Source: Pedobacter sp. L105 (GTDB lineage Bacteria > Bacteroidota > Bacteroidia > Sphingobacteriales > Sphingobacteriaceae). From it: a stretch of 64,000 bases of DNA. The position numbers and the translations under genes are program-made. The stretch spans positions 185,922-249,921 of the forward strand of contig NZ_LMUP01000009.1 in the NCBI RefSeq assembly GCF_009765875.1. Reading direction: 5' to 3'. The notes below the pieces were generated by a model. That model worked only from the letters and a program-made list of their open reading frames with translations, was not told the DNA's origin and did not search any database. How positions within the stretch are numbered: the stretch's first letter is position 1; each line of letters opens with the position of its first letter. Of the stretch, positions 8,699 through 17,974 are shown in pieces.

Positions 8699-9502
8699 TT
8701 ACATTTTAAGTCTTTTGCGGTATAACTTAGCAAAGTTCCTGGTGATAAAAGAATTTGGGATAAGGGCCAATAACCTTGAACCAAAGCGGTTCATTCTTCC
8801 TGACACGGCGAAAGATCTTTTTTTATCCAGGGCTTGCAGCAACTCATCTGCAACTTCTTCCGGCGTCTGTGTAGGGGAATTGCTGTAGTCTGAGCTCAAT
8901 CCACCTCCTTTTTCATTATCAATACCTGCAGCGCTGTTAAAGTTAGTTTTGGTTAATCCCGGACAAAATAATAACATATGCACGTTATAAGGTTTACATT
9001 CCTGGGTCACGGCCTGGGTAAATGAACGCACAAACATTTTGCTGGCAGCATAGGTAGCCATATATGGAATGGGTATAAATGAGGCCATTGAGGCTATATT
9101 TATAATTGTCCCGCTTTTCCTGTTTTGCATCTGGGGCAAAAATAAATGGGTGAGGGCCACCAAAGATGAAACATTCAATTGTAACAAGCTCAATTCAGAT
9201 TTTAATGAGAGGCTGGAAAATTCACCACCCGAACCTATACCTGCATTATTGATCAGCATGTCTATTTCCAACCCGCGGTTTTGTGTTTCTTTGAAAATAC
9301 GTTCTGCAGTTTCGGGGTCTGCCAGATCAGCTGCAATAAACTGCACCTGGATGCCAAACTTTTCAGCAAGCTCCCTGCCTTGTTTCTCCAGTTTTTCTGC
9401 ATTGCGTGCAATGAGCAAAAGATTTTGCTTTCTTTCGGCAAGCCTGTTTACAATGGCTTCGCCAATTCCGCCAGATGCTCCTGTAATTAAGGTTACTTTC
9501 AT
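8699..9502 (-). CDS. Short-chain dehydrogenase/reductase
   Basis: The 267-residue protein has all classical SDR elements: the cofactor motif TGASGGIG near residue 7, NNAG near 90, the catalytic Ser in NIASMASF and the YAASK motif near 155. The basic residues after the second strand (ARNAEK) suggest NADP(H). It is closest to the DltE/YqjQ-like group acting on hydrophobic ketones or alcohols, but the substrate is unknown. The gene is upstream of and co-directional with the AraC regulator, and divergent genes are absent, so the promoter lies in 9503-9600 on the minus strand. Confidence 0.92.
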   Translation of the reverse strand: MKVTLITGASGGIGEAIVNRLAERKQNLLLIARNAEKLEKQGRELAEKFGIQVQFIAADLADPETAERIFKETQNRGLEIDMLINNAGIGSGGEFSSLSLKSELSLLQLNVSSLVALTHLFLPQMQNRKSGTIINIASMASFIPIPYMATYAASKMFVRSFTQAVTQECKPYNVHMLLFCPGLTKTNFNSAAGIDNEKGGGLSSDYSNSPTQTPEEVADELLQALDKKRSFAVSGRMNRFGSRLLALIPNSFITRNFAKLYRKRLKM

Positions 9503-9647
9503 TTGTTTTAAACTATGCTACAAAGTAACTGCAAGTCATCCACTTAAAAGTATCCAGATGTCGGCAGATTGTGTTTGAAAGGCGGATGCCAGGCTCAATC
9601 CCTTTTAATTTGTTATTGTATCATAATTTAATCATACCTGGCTTTTT

Positions 9648-10059
9648 TTAATTCCAAAATTGATTTTGAAATTTTTTAGGGCTTACGCCGGTTTCTTTTT
9701 TAAATAATCTTGAAAAATAAGGAAGGTTGTCAAAACCTAAAGCATAGGCCGTCTCTGTGATATTATTGCCGGAGCCTTTCAACAGATTTTTGGCTTCGGA
9801 GATCAGATAAATGTGAATCAATTCAAGAGCGGTTTTTCCCGTTTCCTGTTTGAGCAGGTCGCTAAGGTAGTGTGCCGAGATATTGAGTTGTTCAGCCATA
9901 AACTTAACCGTAGGAAAACCATTTTCCCGGAGTGTGCCATTTTCGGAATAATTGGTCAGCAGCTGATTAAACTTCGACACTGTTTTTCCGGTTAATTCTT
10001 TGCGGTTAATGAACTGTCTTTTATAATAATGCTACAGTTATTAAAATTGTTTTTGCCAT
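9648..10059 (-). pseudogene. Deletion scar joining an SDR start to the tail of an AraC regulator
   Basis: On the minus strand an ATG at 10059 begins MAKTILIT, the usual opening of an SDR (compare MKVTLITGASGG in the intact neighbour), but the frame ends after 12 residues at 10021. In another frame, open from 10031 to 9648, the sequence reads YYKRQFINRKELTGKTV and then a complete AraC double helix-turn-helix domain (110 residues from a GTG at 9980) that closely parallels the C-terminal half of the 7757-8668 regulator. The effector domain and most of the SDR are missing. The simplest reading is an internal deletion of about 1.2 kb in a second SDR-AraC operon. A residual product from the GTG at 9980 cannot be excluded. 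Confidence 0.7.
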
Positions 10060-10109
10060 TGTTTTTGATTTAATACTGCAAATCTATAATGACAGGCTAA
10101 CTGAGAATT

Positions 10110-10148
10110 ATACAAAAGCGGGTATTACTGATACAAAGCGGGGATTAC
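10110..10148. repeat. Tandem direct repeat, possible AraC-type operator
   Basis: ATACAAAAGCGGGTATTAC (10110-10128) and ATACAAAGCGGGGATTAC (10131-10148) are imperfect direct repeats spaced about two helical turns (21 bp). They lie 50-90 bp upstream of the decayed SDR start. Direct half-sites with 21-bp spacing are the usual AraC-family binding geometry. Confidence 0.45.
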
Positions 10149-10344
10149 ACCGAAAACGTTTAACCCTCACCAAGCTGCAGCGGTTTAATAATTAGCTAAA
10201 ACTGTTCAGTTGTGGGGAAAACGATTTTTTAGAAACAATGCTATTATTCTCCTGTTAAGTAGCGAAGGAAAATTATTCCCTGCCATATCAAATCCAGGTC
10301 AGGAGCAGGTATGGAATTACACATCGCCTATAAAAATTAAGAAC

Positions 10345-11244
10345 ATGCTAGAACAAAATCAAAAACCACTTGAAAACCCAGCAAACAAATATCCAAAACC
10401 TCCCTTTGTAAAACAGCCTCAGGAGGCTCCGGGCCTTGCCTCAAAAATGCAGCCTCTGCCAGATCACGGAGAGAAAAGCTACAAAGGAACAGGACGATTA
10501 TTAGGCCGCAAGGCGCTGATTACAGGTGGCGACTCAGGAATTGGACGTGCTGCTGCCATAGCTTATGCAAGGGAAGGCGCAGATGTAGCCATCAATTACT
10601 TACCTGAAGAGCAATCTGATGCAGACGAGGTAATTGCTTTGATTGAAGCTGCCGGACGCAGGGGATATGCCATCCCAGGCGATATTACAGATGAATCTTT
10701 CTGTAAATCACTGGTGGAACAAGCCGCTGAAAAGCTTGGCGGAATTGATATACTGGTAAACAATGCTGGTCGTCAGCAAGCTGTTGACTCCATATTAGAT
10801 ATTACTACTGCCGCTTTTGATGCGACAATGAAAACCAATCTTTACGGTGCATTCTGGATAACTAAAGCTGCGCTGGCCTATTTGCCGGAAGGTGCATCAA
10901 TTATATCCACTACCTCGGTACAGGCCTATGAACCCTCAGAGAATCTATTTGATTATGCGCAGACTAAGGCCGCTATTGTTGCTTTTGTGAAATCGCTTGC
11001 CAAACAGTTAGGCCCTAAAGGTATCCGTGTTAATGGTGTTGCCCCTGGACCGGTTTGGACACCTTTACAAACCAGTGGTGGCCAGCCTCAGGATGCCATT
11101 GTTAAATTTGGAGAGGTAACTCCTCTGGGACGTCCGGGACAACCTGCAGAACTGGCCTCAATTTATGTTCAGCTGGCTGATAATGACGCCAGTTATGCTA
11201 CCGGACAGATCTATGGTGCTGCTGGCGGAAGCGGAAATCCTTAA
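10345..11244 (+). CDS. SDR-family oxidoreductase (YhdF/YghA-like)
   Basis: From the ATG at 10345 the protein has 299 residues; an upstream TTG at 10210 would add an unlikely extension. The N-terminal 45 residues (YPKPPFVKQPQEAPGLASKMQP) are the Pro-rich extension typical of the YghA/YhdF/GS39 subgroup. The Rossmann part has TGGDSGIG, DILVNNAG, a catalytic Ser in STTSVQ and YAQTKAA, plus the PGPVWTPL loop. These enzymes are often stress-induced NADP(H) reductases of small carbonyls. It is monocistronic, with a strong terminator at 11265-11327 shared with the convergent gene. Confidence 0.9.
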   Translation: MLEQNQKPLENPANKYPKPPFVKQPQEAPGLASKMQPLPDHGEKSYKGTGRLLGRKALITGGDSGIGRAAAIAYAREGADVAINYLPEEQSDADEVIALIEAAGRRGYAIPGDITDESFCKSLVEQAAEKLGGIDILVNNAGRQQAVDSILDITTAAFDATMKTNLYGAFWITKAALAYLPEGASIISTTSVQAYEPSENLFDYAQTKAAIVAFVKSLAKQLGPKGIRVNGVAPGPVWTPLQTSGGQPQDAIVKFGEVTPLGRPGQPAELASIYVQLADNDASYATGQIYGAAGGSGNP

Positions 11245-11264
11245 CTATCTTTTCCCTTTAAACT

Positions 11265-11327
11265 AAAAGCCGGAAATTAAAAAATTGCCCCTATATTTTT
11301 TGGGCGGTCCTTTAATTTCCGGCTTTT
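11265..11327. terminator. Bidirectional intrinsic terminator
   Basis: Arms 11265-11281 and 11311-11327 are perfect 17-nt inverted repeats (starting AAAAGCCGG, ending CCGGCTTTT). The loop holds a second small GCCC/GGGC stem. It separates convergent genes. Confidence 0.9.
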
Positions 11328-11330
11328 GAA

Positions 11331-13061
11331 TTACACCGCGCTGTTCTCACCCTGCAACGCAAGCTTATATCCATTTACAGCGCAAATGAAAGAGGAATGG
11401 ACAAAAGTCTGCGGGAAATTTCCCAGCATCTGCCCTGAGGCGATGTCAACTTCTTCACTAAAATAACCAAGATCATTGCTAAAGCCTAAAACTGCCTCTA
11501 TAATCTTTTTTGATTTGTCCAGATCTCCTGCAATGGCATAATAATGTGCCATCCAGCAGCTTCCCGCAAGAAAGGCGCCTTCCTTTGTGGAGTCAAACTC
11601 CAGTAAATGACGTCTGTACAGATTATTTTCGCAATATTTCTCTTCCAGCTGTCCGATAGTAGCTAGCATAGGCTCACTATCGGCCTGGTCAAATCCAAAG
11701 GCCACAAATAATGCTGCGGACAAGTCTACTTCTTCAGAACCTGCATATATTGCATAAGCACCATTAGTTGTTTTGCAATTTTTATTGATAAACTCACGGA
11801 TCAGTGCCGCATTGTCCAGCCAGCGTTTGGCCAGTGCTTTATCTTCCTGGTAAGGCGCCAGTAATTCAAGACCGCGTGCTGCAAAGGCCTTACTGGAAGT
11901 ATAATGTTGCTGCTGTTCCTCTTCCCAAATGCCATTATCTTTTCGCTCCCAGTTTTTGCAAATATAATCTGCAATCCTGCTTACCGTTTCCCAGTTAGTC
12001 CTCTTCCCAAATTTGTTATAGATGAGACTGCAGGCGATCAAAACGTTGGCTTCAGCGTCCAATTGGAACTGCTTTGCGGCGGGGTTGCCTACAAAAACAG
12101 GCTGGCTGTCCATATATCCCGAAAGGGGAATTTCCTTTGCGTCGAGTCTTTTGGTCTGGTCTATTCCATAAAAGCAGGATACATGATCTTCATTGTTTTT
12201 GTCCATCGCCCCTGCGATAAAGGAAATGAACTTTCTCTCTAATTCGCCGGTGGTGATGATTTGTGTCAGTGATGAAGTGATCAGCGCTGCGTCCCGCATC
12301 CAAACAAAACGGTAATCGTAATTCCGTTCTCCTCCAATCACTTCTGGCAGGGAGGTTGTTGCTGCGGCTACAATTCCCCCGGATGGTTCATAGATCATTT
12401 GCTGCAACGCCCGAAGGGAATTACGGACCTGGTTTTCAAATGGACCATGATAATTCACCAAAGACTCTATCTTGCTCCAGTTTTTCAGGGTAATATCCAT
12501 GCTGTCATTCAACAACTCCCGGGTTATTTCCGCACTGTCTGTTAAGCTTGCCCAGCCTTCCTCATCCTTAGGTATGGTAAAAGAAATGAGGTCGCCTTTT
12601 ACAGAGAGGGGATGGGAGGCACAAAGCCACAATCCGGATCTCTTTAACCTAATAAGGTTTGGAGATTCAACTATAAATTCTTCCTCTTCAAGGCCATAAT
12701 TTGGTTTGAGTTTAACTTCATTGAGCACTGCATAAGGAACTCTGGAAAATTTGCGGCATATACCTTTCCATTCCATACCCAGGGGCATAAAATCGGTCAA
12801 GGTAAATCCTTTTCCTTCCATAGAGAAATAGGTATGCAGTATACTGCTTCTGTCCTGGAATTGTCTGCCAAGAAAGGTTTTTTCTGCAGGCCCAACAGAC
12901 CAGAAACCGCCTTTTTCAGCATCAAGAAGGGAAGAAAGGATTGCCTCACCATCAAATCTATCCGGGCAGTACCAATAAATGCGGCCATTGTTGTCTAATA
13001 ATGCACAGGTGTGACGATCGCTGATTACAGCAAGGTCTTTAATTAATGGATATCCTGACAT
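11331..13061 (-). CDS. Glycoside hydrolase family 15 protein (glucoamylase/trehalase type)
   Basis: The 576-residue cytoplasmic protein begins with the beta-sandwich region of the GH15 trehalase/glucoamylase group (PLIKDLAVISDRHTCALLDNNGRIYWYC, about 5-200). The (alpha/alpha)6 barrel starts near 215 and contains NYDYRFVWMRDAA. The usual carboxylates are visible: KEGAFLAGSCW for the acid region and EEVDIASGQMLGNFPQTFVH for the base region. The family cleaves terminal alpha-glucosidic bonds with inversion; bacterial members without signal peptides usually act on trehalose or short malto-oligosaccharides. No other sugar gene adjoins it, so a role in trehalose turnover during osmotic stress is only a guess. 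Confidence 0.9.
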   Translation of the reverse strand: MSGYPLIKDLAVISDRHTCALLDNNGRIYWYCPDRFDGEAILSSLLDAEKGGFWSVGPAEKTFLGRQFQDRSSILHTYFSMEGKGFTLTDFMPLGMEWKGICRKFSRVPYAVLNEVKLKPNYGLEEEEFIVESPNLIRLKRSGLWLCASHPLSVKGDLISFTIPKDEEGWASLTDSAEITRELLNDSMDITLKNWSKIESLVNYHGPFENQVRNSLRALQQMIYEPSGGIVAAATTSLPEVIGGERNYDYRFVWMRDAALITSSLTQIITTGELERKFISFIAGAMDKNNEDHVSCFYGIDQTKRLDAKEIPLSGYMDSQPVFVGNPAAKQFQLDAEANVLIACSLIYNKFGKRTNWETVSRIADYICKNWERKDNGIWEEEQQQHYTSSKAFAARGLELLAPYQEDKALAKRWLDNAALIREFINKNCKTTNGAYAIYAGSEEVDLSAALFVAFGFDQADSEPMLATIGQLEEKYCENNLYRRHLLEFDSTKEGAFLAGSCWMAHYYAIAGDLDKSKKIIEAVLGFSNDLGYFSEEVDIASGQMLGNFPQTFVHSSFICAVNGYKLALQGENSAV

Positions 13062-13302
13062 TATATTTTTACTCCCATCACTGTAACTGTTTTCTCCTCT
13101 TGTTCTTTCATATGACTATCAAGTATCTTTTCATTTTAACAACGTTGGAACATCTTTGTTCTTCAATTATTAACTCTACAAAGGGAATCAGGTATTATTC
13201 TATTCCAACTCCTGGACAACAGCGTTTTTAAGATCATTTATTTGTGTAATTATTGTGTTAAAATCATTCACTTGATAATTGTTGTGCTACATAATAACTA
13301 CA

Positions 13303-14517
13303 TTGCTTCAACAAAAATTAAACTCCATCAACGTGACGGAAGAGAAGCTCGATATTGCAAAAGAGGTTGCAATCATAAATCGTATACCTATTGTCAATAC
13401 ATTATTAGAGCTGATGTGCGAATTCACTGGAATGAGATTTGCTTTCATTGCCCGTGTTACCAAAACCCAATGGCTGGCCTGTGCAGTAAAAGATGAAATC
13501 AATTTTGGGGTGCTGCCAGGCAGTGAATTAGTACTTGAAAGTACAATTTGTCACGAAGTTGAAAGTCACCATCAGGTTGTAGCATTTGATGAAGCCTCTA
13601 CCGACCCGCAATTTTTCTGTCATCCTACGCCAAAGGCCTATGGATTTGAAAGTTATATTTCTGTGCCTATCATTTTACCTGATAATAGTTTTTACGGAAC
13701 ATTATGTGCCCTTGACCCTAAATCGGCAGTGGTGAACACTCCAAAGATCATCGGTATGTTTATCATGTTTGCAGATTTAGTTGCGCAGCATGTTGGTAAT
13801 GGCAAAAAGCTATTGGAAACAGAACAGAGTTTAAACCAGGAAAAAGAAACATCAGAATTAAGGGATCAGTTCATCGCTGTATTAGGTCACGATTTACGTA
13901 ACCCGGTAGGTGCTATCAGAAACAGTGCCCAGTTTTTGCTGCGTATGCCTGTAGATGAACGTACCTCACGTTTTCTTCATATTATTCAAAACAGCACTTA
14001 CCGTATTACCGCATTAATTGATAATGTGCTGGACTTTGCCAAAAGCAGGCTGGGCGATGGTTTACTGATCAGCCGAAATACCACAAACGACCTTGAAAAT
14101 GTCCTGCTTCAGGTGATCAATGAATTGAGGGTAATCTGGCCTGACAGAATCGTTAACACACAATTTGAATTGAATGACGCAGTGAATTGTGATCCTATAA
14201 GGATTGCTCAACTGCTGTCCAATATATTAGGAAATGCGTTATCACATGGTGATGCCTCATTACCTGTCAAAGTTTTGGCAGTGAGTAATCAGAATGAATT
14301 TAAAATATGCGTTTATAACAAAGGCGCAAAGATTCCCGAAGATATTATAGATCGTTTATTTCTTCCTTTTTCAAGGGGGAATGCCGAACGTAACAAGGAA
14401 GGACTTGGCTTAGGATTATTTATCTCATCTGAAATTGCCAAAGCGCATGGAGGTTCCATCAGTGTGACATCTACAGATGATGAAACATGTTTTACCTGTT
14501 TATTCTCCAATAGTTAA
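13303..14517 (+). CDS. GAF-domain sensor histidine kinase
   Basis: The protein has about 404 residues, with no membrane segment. A GAF domain occupies about 15-165 (LLELMCEFTGMRFAFIARVT to FYGTLCALDP). A HisKA helix with the phospho-acceptor in LGHDLRNPVGAI follows near 200, and an HATPase domain at about 300-400 has the N box LSNILGNALSHG, a degenerate G1 region (NKGAKIPEDI) and the G2 box GLGLGLF. No ATG is available near the N-terminus; TTG at 13303 or 13279 must serve. It is the first of five soluble kinases in this block. Its receiver partner is not adjacent. Confidence 0.88.
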   Translation: MLQQKLNSINVTEEKLDIAKEVAIINRIPIVNTLLELMCEFTGMRFAFIARVTKTQWLACAVKDEINFGVLPGSELVLESTICHEVESHHQVVAFDEASTDPQFFCHPTPKAYGFESYISVPIILPDNSFYGTLCALDPKSAVVNTPKIIGMFIMFADLVAQHVGNGKKLLETEQSLNQEKETSELRDQFIAVLGHDLRNPVGAIRNSAQFLLRMPVDERTSRFLHIIQNSTYRITALIDNVLDFAKSRLGDGLLISRNTTNDLENVLLQVINELRVIWPDRIVNTQFELNDAVNCDPIRIAQLLSNILGNALSHGDASLPVKVLAVSNQNEFKICVYNKGAKIPEDIIDRLFLPFSRGNAERNKEGLGLGLFISSEIAKAHGGSISVTSTDDETCFTCLFSNS

Positions 14518-14532
14518 TCTGTTTATCAAACA

Positions 14533-14560
14533 ATAAGGCCACCAGATCTGGTAGCCTTAT
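14533..14560. terminator. Hairpin between convergent genes
   Basis: ATAAGGC and GCCTTAT flank ACCAGATCTGGT, giving a nearly perfect stem of about 13 bp with one asymmetric base. No long T-run follows, so efficiency is uncertain. It sits between the convergent kinase and sigma-factor genes. Confidence 0.6.
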
Positions 14561-14599
14561 CATCATGTTGGTAAAAGGATGGGTAAATTGTTTAAAGAT

Positions 14600-15133
14600 C
14601 TAATTATAAAGCTTAGTTCTTTCAAACTCTTCTTTATACATCGTAAGATTTTTCTTCAGTAATTGCCTTGCTATATAAATCCTTGTTTTAACTGTTCCGA
14701 TGGGAATAGCTAATTCTGCAGCAATCTCGTGATATTTAAATCCCTCAAAATATTTCATGAATGGGACACAATACTGATCCTCTAGTTTTGCTAATGCTTT
14801 ATAAATATCTTCGGCAATAAATTTGCCTTCAGCGCGGTTGCTGGATGCCGACTTAAACAATTGATAGGACTTTAGTTCTTCATCGGTATCAACCAGATGT
14901 TTGTATTTTACTTCTTTTCTATAACCGTTAATAAAGGTATTTTTCATGATGGTGTACAACCAGCCTCTTAAATTTGTCCCTTCAGTAAATAATCCAGAGT
15001 AACGCAGTGCTTTTAACAATGTTTCCTGAACCAGGTCATTGGCATCATCCAAATTCTGGGTAAATTTTATTGCATGGTTTTGAAGTGACGGTTTTTCGTC
15101 AAAAAGGCGGTTGTTAAATGATAAGTTTTCCAT
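14600..15133 (-). CDS. RNA polymerase sigma factor, ECF type
   Basis: The 177-residue protein contains sigma region 2 (AIKFTQNLDDANDLVQETLLKAL, about 22-45, with LRGWLYTIMKNTFINGYRK near 60) and sigma region 4 (YCVPFMKYFEGFKYHEIAAELAIPIGTVKTRIYIARQLLKK, about 120-165). It belongs to the general ECF/RpoE-like group abundant in Bacteroidota. No anti-sigma gene adjoins it. It is flanked by kinase genes on the opposite strand, so control by the two-component block is possible but not shown. The Asp-Asp of region 2.1/2.2 (DDANDLVQ) is intact. Confidence 0.92.
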   Translation of the reverse strand: MENLSFNNRLFDEKPSLQNHAIKFTQNLDDANDLVQETLLKALRYSGLFTEGTNLRGWLYTIMKNTFINGYRKEVKYKHLVDTDEELKSYQLFKSASSNRAEGKFIAEDIYKALAKLEDQYCVPFMKYFEGFKYHEIAAELAIPIGTVKTRIYIARQLLKKNLTMYKEEFERTKLYN

Positions 15134-15541
15134 AGGTAGATGTTATAATTTTCAGTAGGTATATCAGATTATACAATGCATATACCATAAAAATGTTCAT
15201 ATAGGTTTTGTTGTTCTAATTAAATTATACTGGATATGAATAAGAATAGATTCTTTTAGGTAGATGTTAGGACGGATGCCAATTCTAAAGTGTAGGTTTT
15301 GACAAACAAATGACCTATTTTTAGTAATTTTTTACTGGTATAGACACCTTAACATATCTGCAAATTATTTTTATTAAAGCTGTTGGAACATACTGTTGGT
15401 AATTCTATCTTTTCTCATGATATTTAACTATTTAGAATTTATATTGAATGATATTTTAATGCTGATAATGACCGGTTAAGGGTAACCTCTGCAATGCCAT
15501 ATAATTAGCCTATCTTTGGTATACATCTATACCATTCAACT
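15134..15541. other. Intergenic region between divergent sigma-factor and PAS-kinase genes
   Basis: This 408-bp gap has no gene. It holds the promoter at 15488-15518 and two copies of TAGGTAGATGTTA (15133-15145, directly before the sigma start codon, and 15257-15269), which may be a regulator site. Confidence 0.6.
15488..15518 (+). promoter_or_regulatory. Bacteroidota-type promoter for the PAS kinase
   Basis: TCTG at 15488-15491 and TATCTTTG at 15511-15518 are spaced by exactly 19 bp; the second is a full TAnnTTTG match. The predicted start is near 15524, 18 nt before the ATG at 15542. Confidence 0.65.
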
Positions 15542-16672
15542 ATGATTAACAGAGACACTGACTTTTTAGAGGCGCTGCAAATTGATGGGATGGGAGACAA
15601 TATCAGTTATCTTGAACTGATCAAAAGATTACCTGTTGCGGTTTACACACTTGACGAAAAAGCCAGGATCACATTTTTCAATCCTGCGGCCGTCACTTTG
15701 TGGGGGCGTACACCTGTATTGGGTGAAGAATTTTGGTGCGGATCTTACCGCATGTACAATTTAGAAGGAAAATGGGTGCCGCATGATGAATGTCCGGCGG
15801 CGATAGCCATGAAAGAAAGCCGGTTTTTAAAGGCAGAGGCTATGGTGCAACGTCCGGATGGTGAAATGAGGCAGATACTTGCTTACCCGCAACCTATGAA
15901 ATCTGCAGACGGTACAGTTAAGGGACTAATCAATGCCGTAGTTGATATTACAGAAAGAAAAGCCCTTGAAAGACAGAAAGATGAATTTATGGCTGTAGTG
16001 AGCCATGAACTAAAAAGCCCGCTTACATCCGTAAAAGGATATGCACAGATCTTAAAGAAAAAACTTGCTGTAACAGGTGATGATTCGATGTTAGCGATGG
16101 CCGAAAAGATGGAATCTCAAATTAACAGGCTCACTTATCTGATTGATACTTTTTTAGATTCTGCAAAGACCGGATCGGGCCAGCTTGAACATACAAATAA
16201 AGAATTTGACCTCGGTGTTTTGATCAGCGAAGTTGTAGAAAATGTTCAGATGACTACAGATACGCATCAACTGAAACAAATTAAGGTAGTTTCTGTTAAT
16301 CTAATCGCGGATAAAGAACGTACCAGCCAGGTATTGATCAACTTTCTCACCAATGCTATCAAATATTCACCAGATGCCAGCCAGGTATTGATTAATACTT
16401 ATACGGAAGAAGGTAAAGTGGTGTGCTGTGTAGAAGACTTTGGCCTGGGTATTCAAAAAAGCCAGGTTGGACGTGTTTTTGAGAAATTCTATCGTGTTTC
16501 CAATGAAAAGTCTTTCAACTTTTCTGGCGTGGGCCTGGGCCTTTATATTTCTGCTGAAATTATCAAGCAGATGGGTGGAGAGATATGGGTAGAAAGTGAA
16601 CTGGATAAAGGCTCTAAATTTTATTTTAGCTTGCCTTGTGTTATGGCCAATGATACTGGTAATACCAACTAA
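15542..16672 (+). CDS. PAS-domain sensor histidine kinase
   Basis: The 376-residue cytosolic protein has one PAS fold at about 20-135 (LPVAVYTLDEKARITFFNPAAVTLWGR to VVDITERK). A HisKA helix follows with VSHELKSPLTSVKGYAQ near 152, then an HATPase domain with LINFLTNAIKYSP, VEDFGLGI and GVGLGLYIS (about 250-370). Motifs appear intact, so it should autophosphorylate. It is followed after 29 nt by a second kinase gene on the same strand. The PAS core resembles the small-ligand or redox type, but no haem or flavin signature is recognisable. Confidence 0.92.
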   Translation: MINRDTDFLEALQIDGMGDNISYLELIKRLPVAVYTLDEKARITFFNPAAVTLWGRTPVLGEEFWCGSYRMYNLEGKWVPHDECPAAIAMKESRFLKAEAMVQRPDGEMRQILAYPQPMKSADGTVKGLINAVVDITERKALERQKDEFMAVVSHELKSPLTSVKGYAQILKKKLAVTGDDSMLAMAEKMESQINRLTYLIDTFLDSAKTGSGQLEHTNKEFDLGVLISEVVENVQMTTDTHQLKQIKVVSVNLIADKERTSQVLINFLTNAIKYSPDASQVLINTYTEEGKVVCCVEDFGLGIQKSQVGRVFEKFYRVSNEKSFNFSGVGLGLYISAEIIKQMGGEIWVESELDKGSKFYFSLPCVMANDTGNTN

Positions 16673-16701
16673 TAATTATTTTTGACGTTCTACCTTATTG
16701 T

Positions 16702-17904
16702 ATGATTAAGTTACCCTATCCATCAAATGAAAAAGCAAGGCTAGCCGTATTGGAAAGTTATCACCTGATGGACAGTGGCTGGGATAAGGATTTTGATGCC
16801 ATTGCAAGTATTGCATCTGTCATTTGTGGCATTCCCATCTCCCTCATTACCTTTATTGATGAGGGAAGACAATACTTTAAGTCGCACATTGGAACCGATG
16901 CGACAGAAAATCTAAGAGAGCTTTCCTTCTGTACCCATGCAATAGCCTCTGGTGAAGAGGTGTTGATCATAGAGGATGCCACCAGGGATGAAAGATTTGC
17001 CGATAACCCTTTGGTAACCGGCCCCACTAAACTTGTTTTTTATGCCGGGGTGCCACTGGTAAATGAAGATGGTTTTGCCCTGGGAACACTCTGCGTTCTC
17101 GATCAGAAAAAACATGAGTTATCTCCCGGGCAGGTATCAGCATTAAAATCACTGGCCAAACAGATCGTGGATAAGATCGAGCTAAAAAGAAAGATTGCCA
17201 CACTGGAAACAACTAACCATGAGTTGCTGAATGCAAACGTTCTTATCCAAAAGTTTGCTTCCATGGCTGCACACGATATTAAAAACCCCCTTACCAGCAT
17301 TTTACTCACTTCTCAGTTATTGAGGGTAAGTACTGAAAAAGCTGGTAACGAACGTTCGCTGAAACTGCTCGATGTGAATATATCTTCAACAAAAACCTTA
17401 CTTACCCTGGTAGATGAAATGCTGGACTATTCCAAATCTCCGGGTCTGCTCATTGCCAGAAAGCAAAAATTTACCACCAGGGGTCTGTTTGAAAGGTTAA
17501 AGGGTTTGGTGTCGCCACCAGAGAATTTTACGATAAATTTCCATTCACAGATCACTGAGATCTATCATTCAGTGATTGCAATGGAACAAATCCTGTTAAA
17601 CTTGCTAACCAATGCCATTCGTTATAATGATAAGGTTAACGGTGAGGTTATGGTAACCATTAATGAAGAAAAAGACGTTTATGTCTTAGAGGTTGCCGAT
17701 AATGGGATTGGTATCCCTCAGGAGTTTCATCACCAGATTTTTTCCTCAAACTTTACCTTAGATCAGACAGATCGTTTTGAAAAAAAAGGTACCGGGATAG
17801 GTCTTTCAACGGTAAAAGACCTGGTAAATGCGCTCAATGGAGATGTTGCTTTGAAGTCTACAGTTGGAGAAGGGTCGGTTTTTACTGTCAGATTTGGTAA
17901 ATAA
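16702..17904 (+). CDS. GAF-domain sensor histidine kinase
   Basis: The protein has 400 residues. A GAF domain occupies about 20-165, with FCTHAIASGEEVLIIEDATRDERFADNPLV and GTLCVLD, the classic GAF-kinase signature of soil bacteria. A HisKA region (ASMAAHDIKNPLTSILLTSQLL) lies near 195-215 and the HATPase domain near 290-400 has LLNLLTNAIRYND, VADNGIGIP and GTGIGLST. The acceptor helix has HDIKNP rather than HELKTP, like the first kinase of the block (HDLRNP). It likely shares the transcript of the PAS kinase upstream. Confidence 0.92.
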   Translation: MIKLPYPSNEKARLAVLESYHLMDSGWDKDFDAIASIASVICGIPISLITFIDEGRQYFKSHIGTDATENLRELSFCTHAIASGEEVLIIEDATRDERFADNPLVTGPTKLVFYAGVPLVNEDGFALGTLCVLDQKKHELSPGQVSALKSLAKQIVDKIELKRKIATLETTNHELLNANVLIQKFASMAAHDIKNPLTSILLTSQLLRVSTEKAGNERSLKLLDVNISSTKTLLTLVDEMLDYSKSPGLLIARKQKFTTRGLFERLKGLVSPPENFTINFHSQITEIYHSVIAMEQILLNLLTNAIRYNDKVNGEVMVTINEEKDVYVLEVADNGIGIPQEFHHQIFSSNFTLDQTDRFEKKGTGIGLSTVKDLVNALNGDVALKSTVGEGSVFTVRFGK

Positions 17905-17974
17905 TAACCTTAGTCAAAAATCTGTTAAGAATATACTGACAAAATTATCCTAAAGAATTTTAAAAAGTAACATA

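Noticed and set aside
10210..10344. N-terminal extension of the SDR from TTG 10210
   Set aside because: The extension has no family match and the ATG at 10345 gives the standard subgroup N-terminus.
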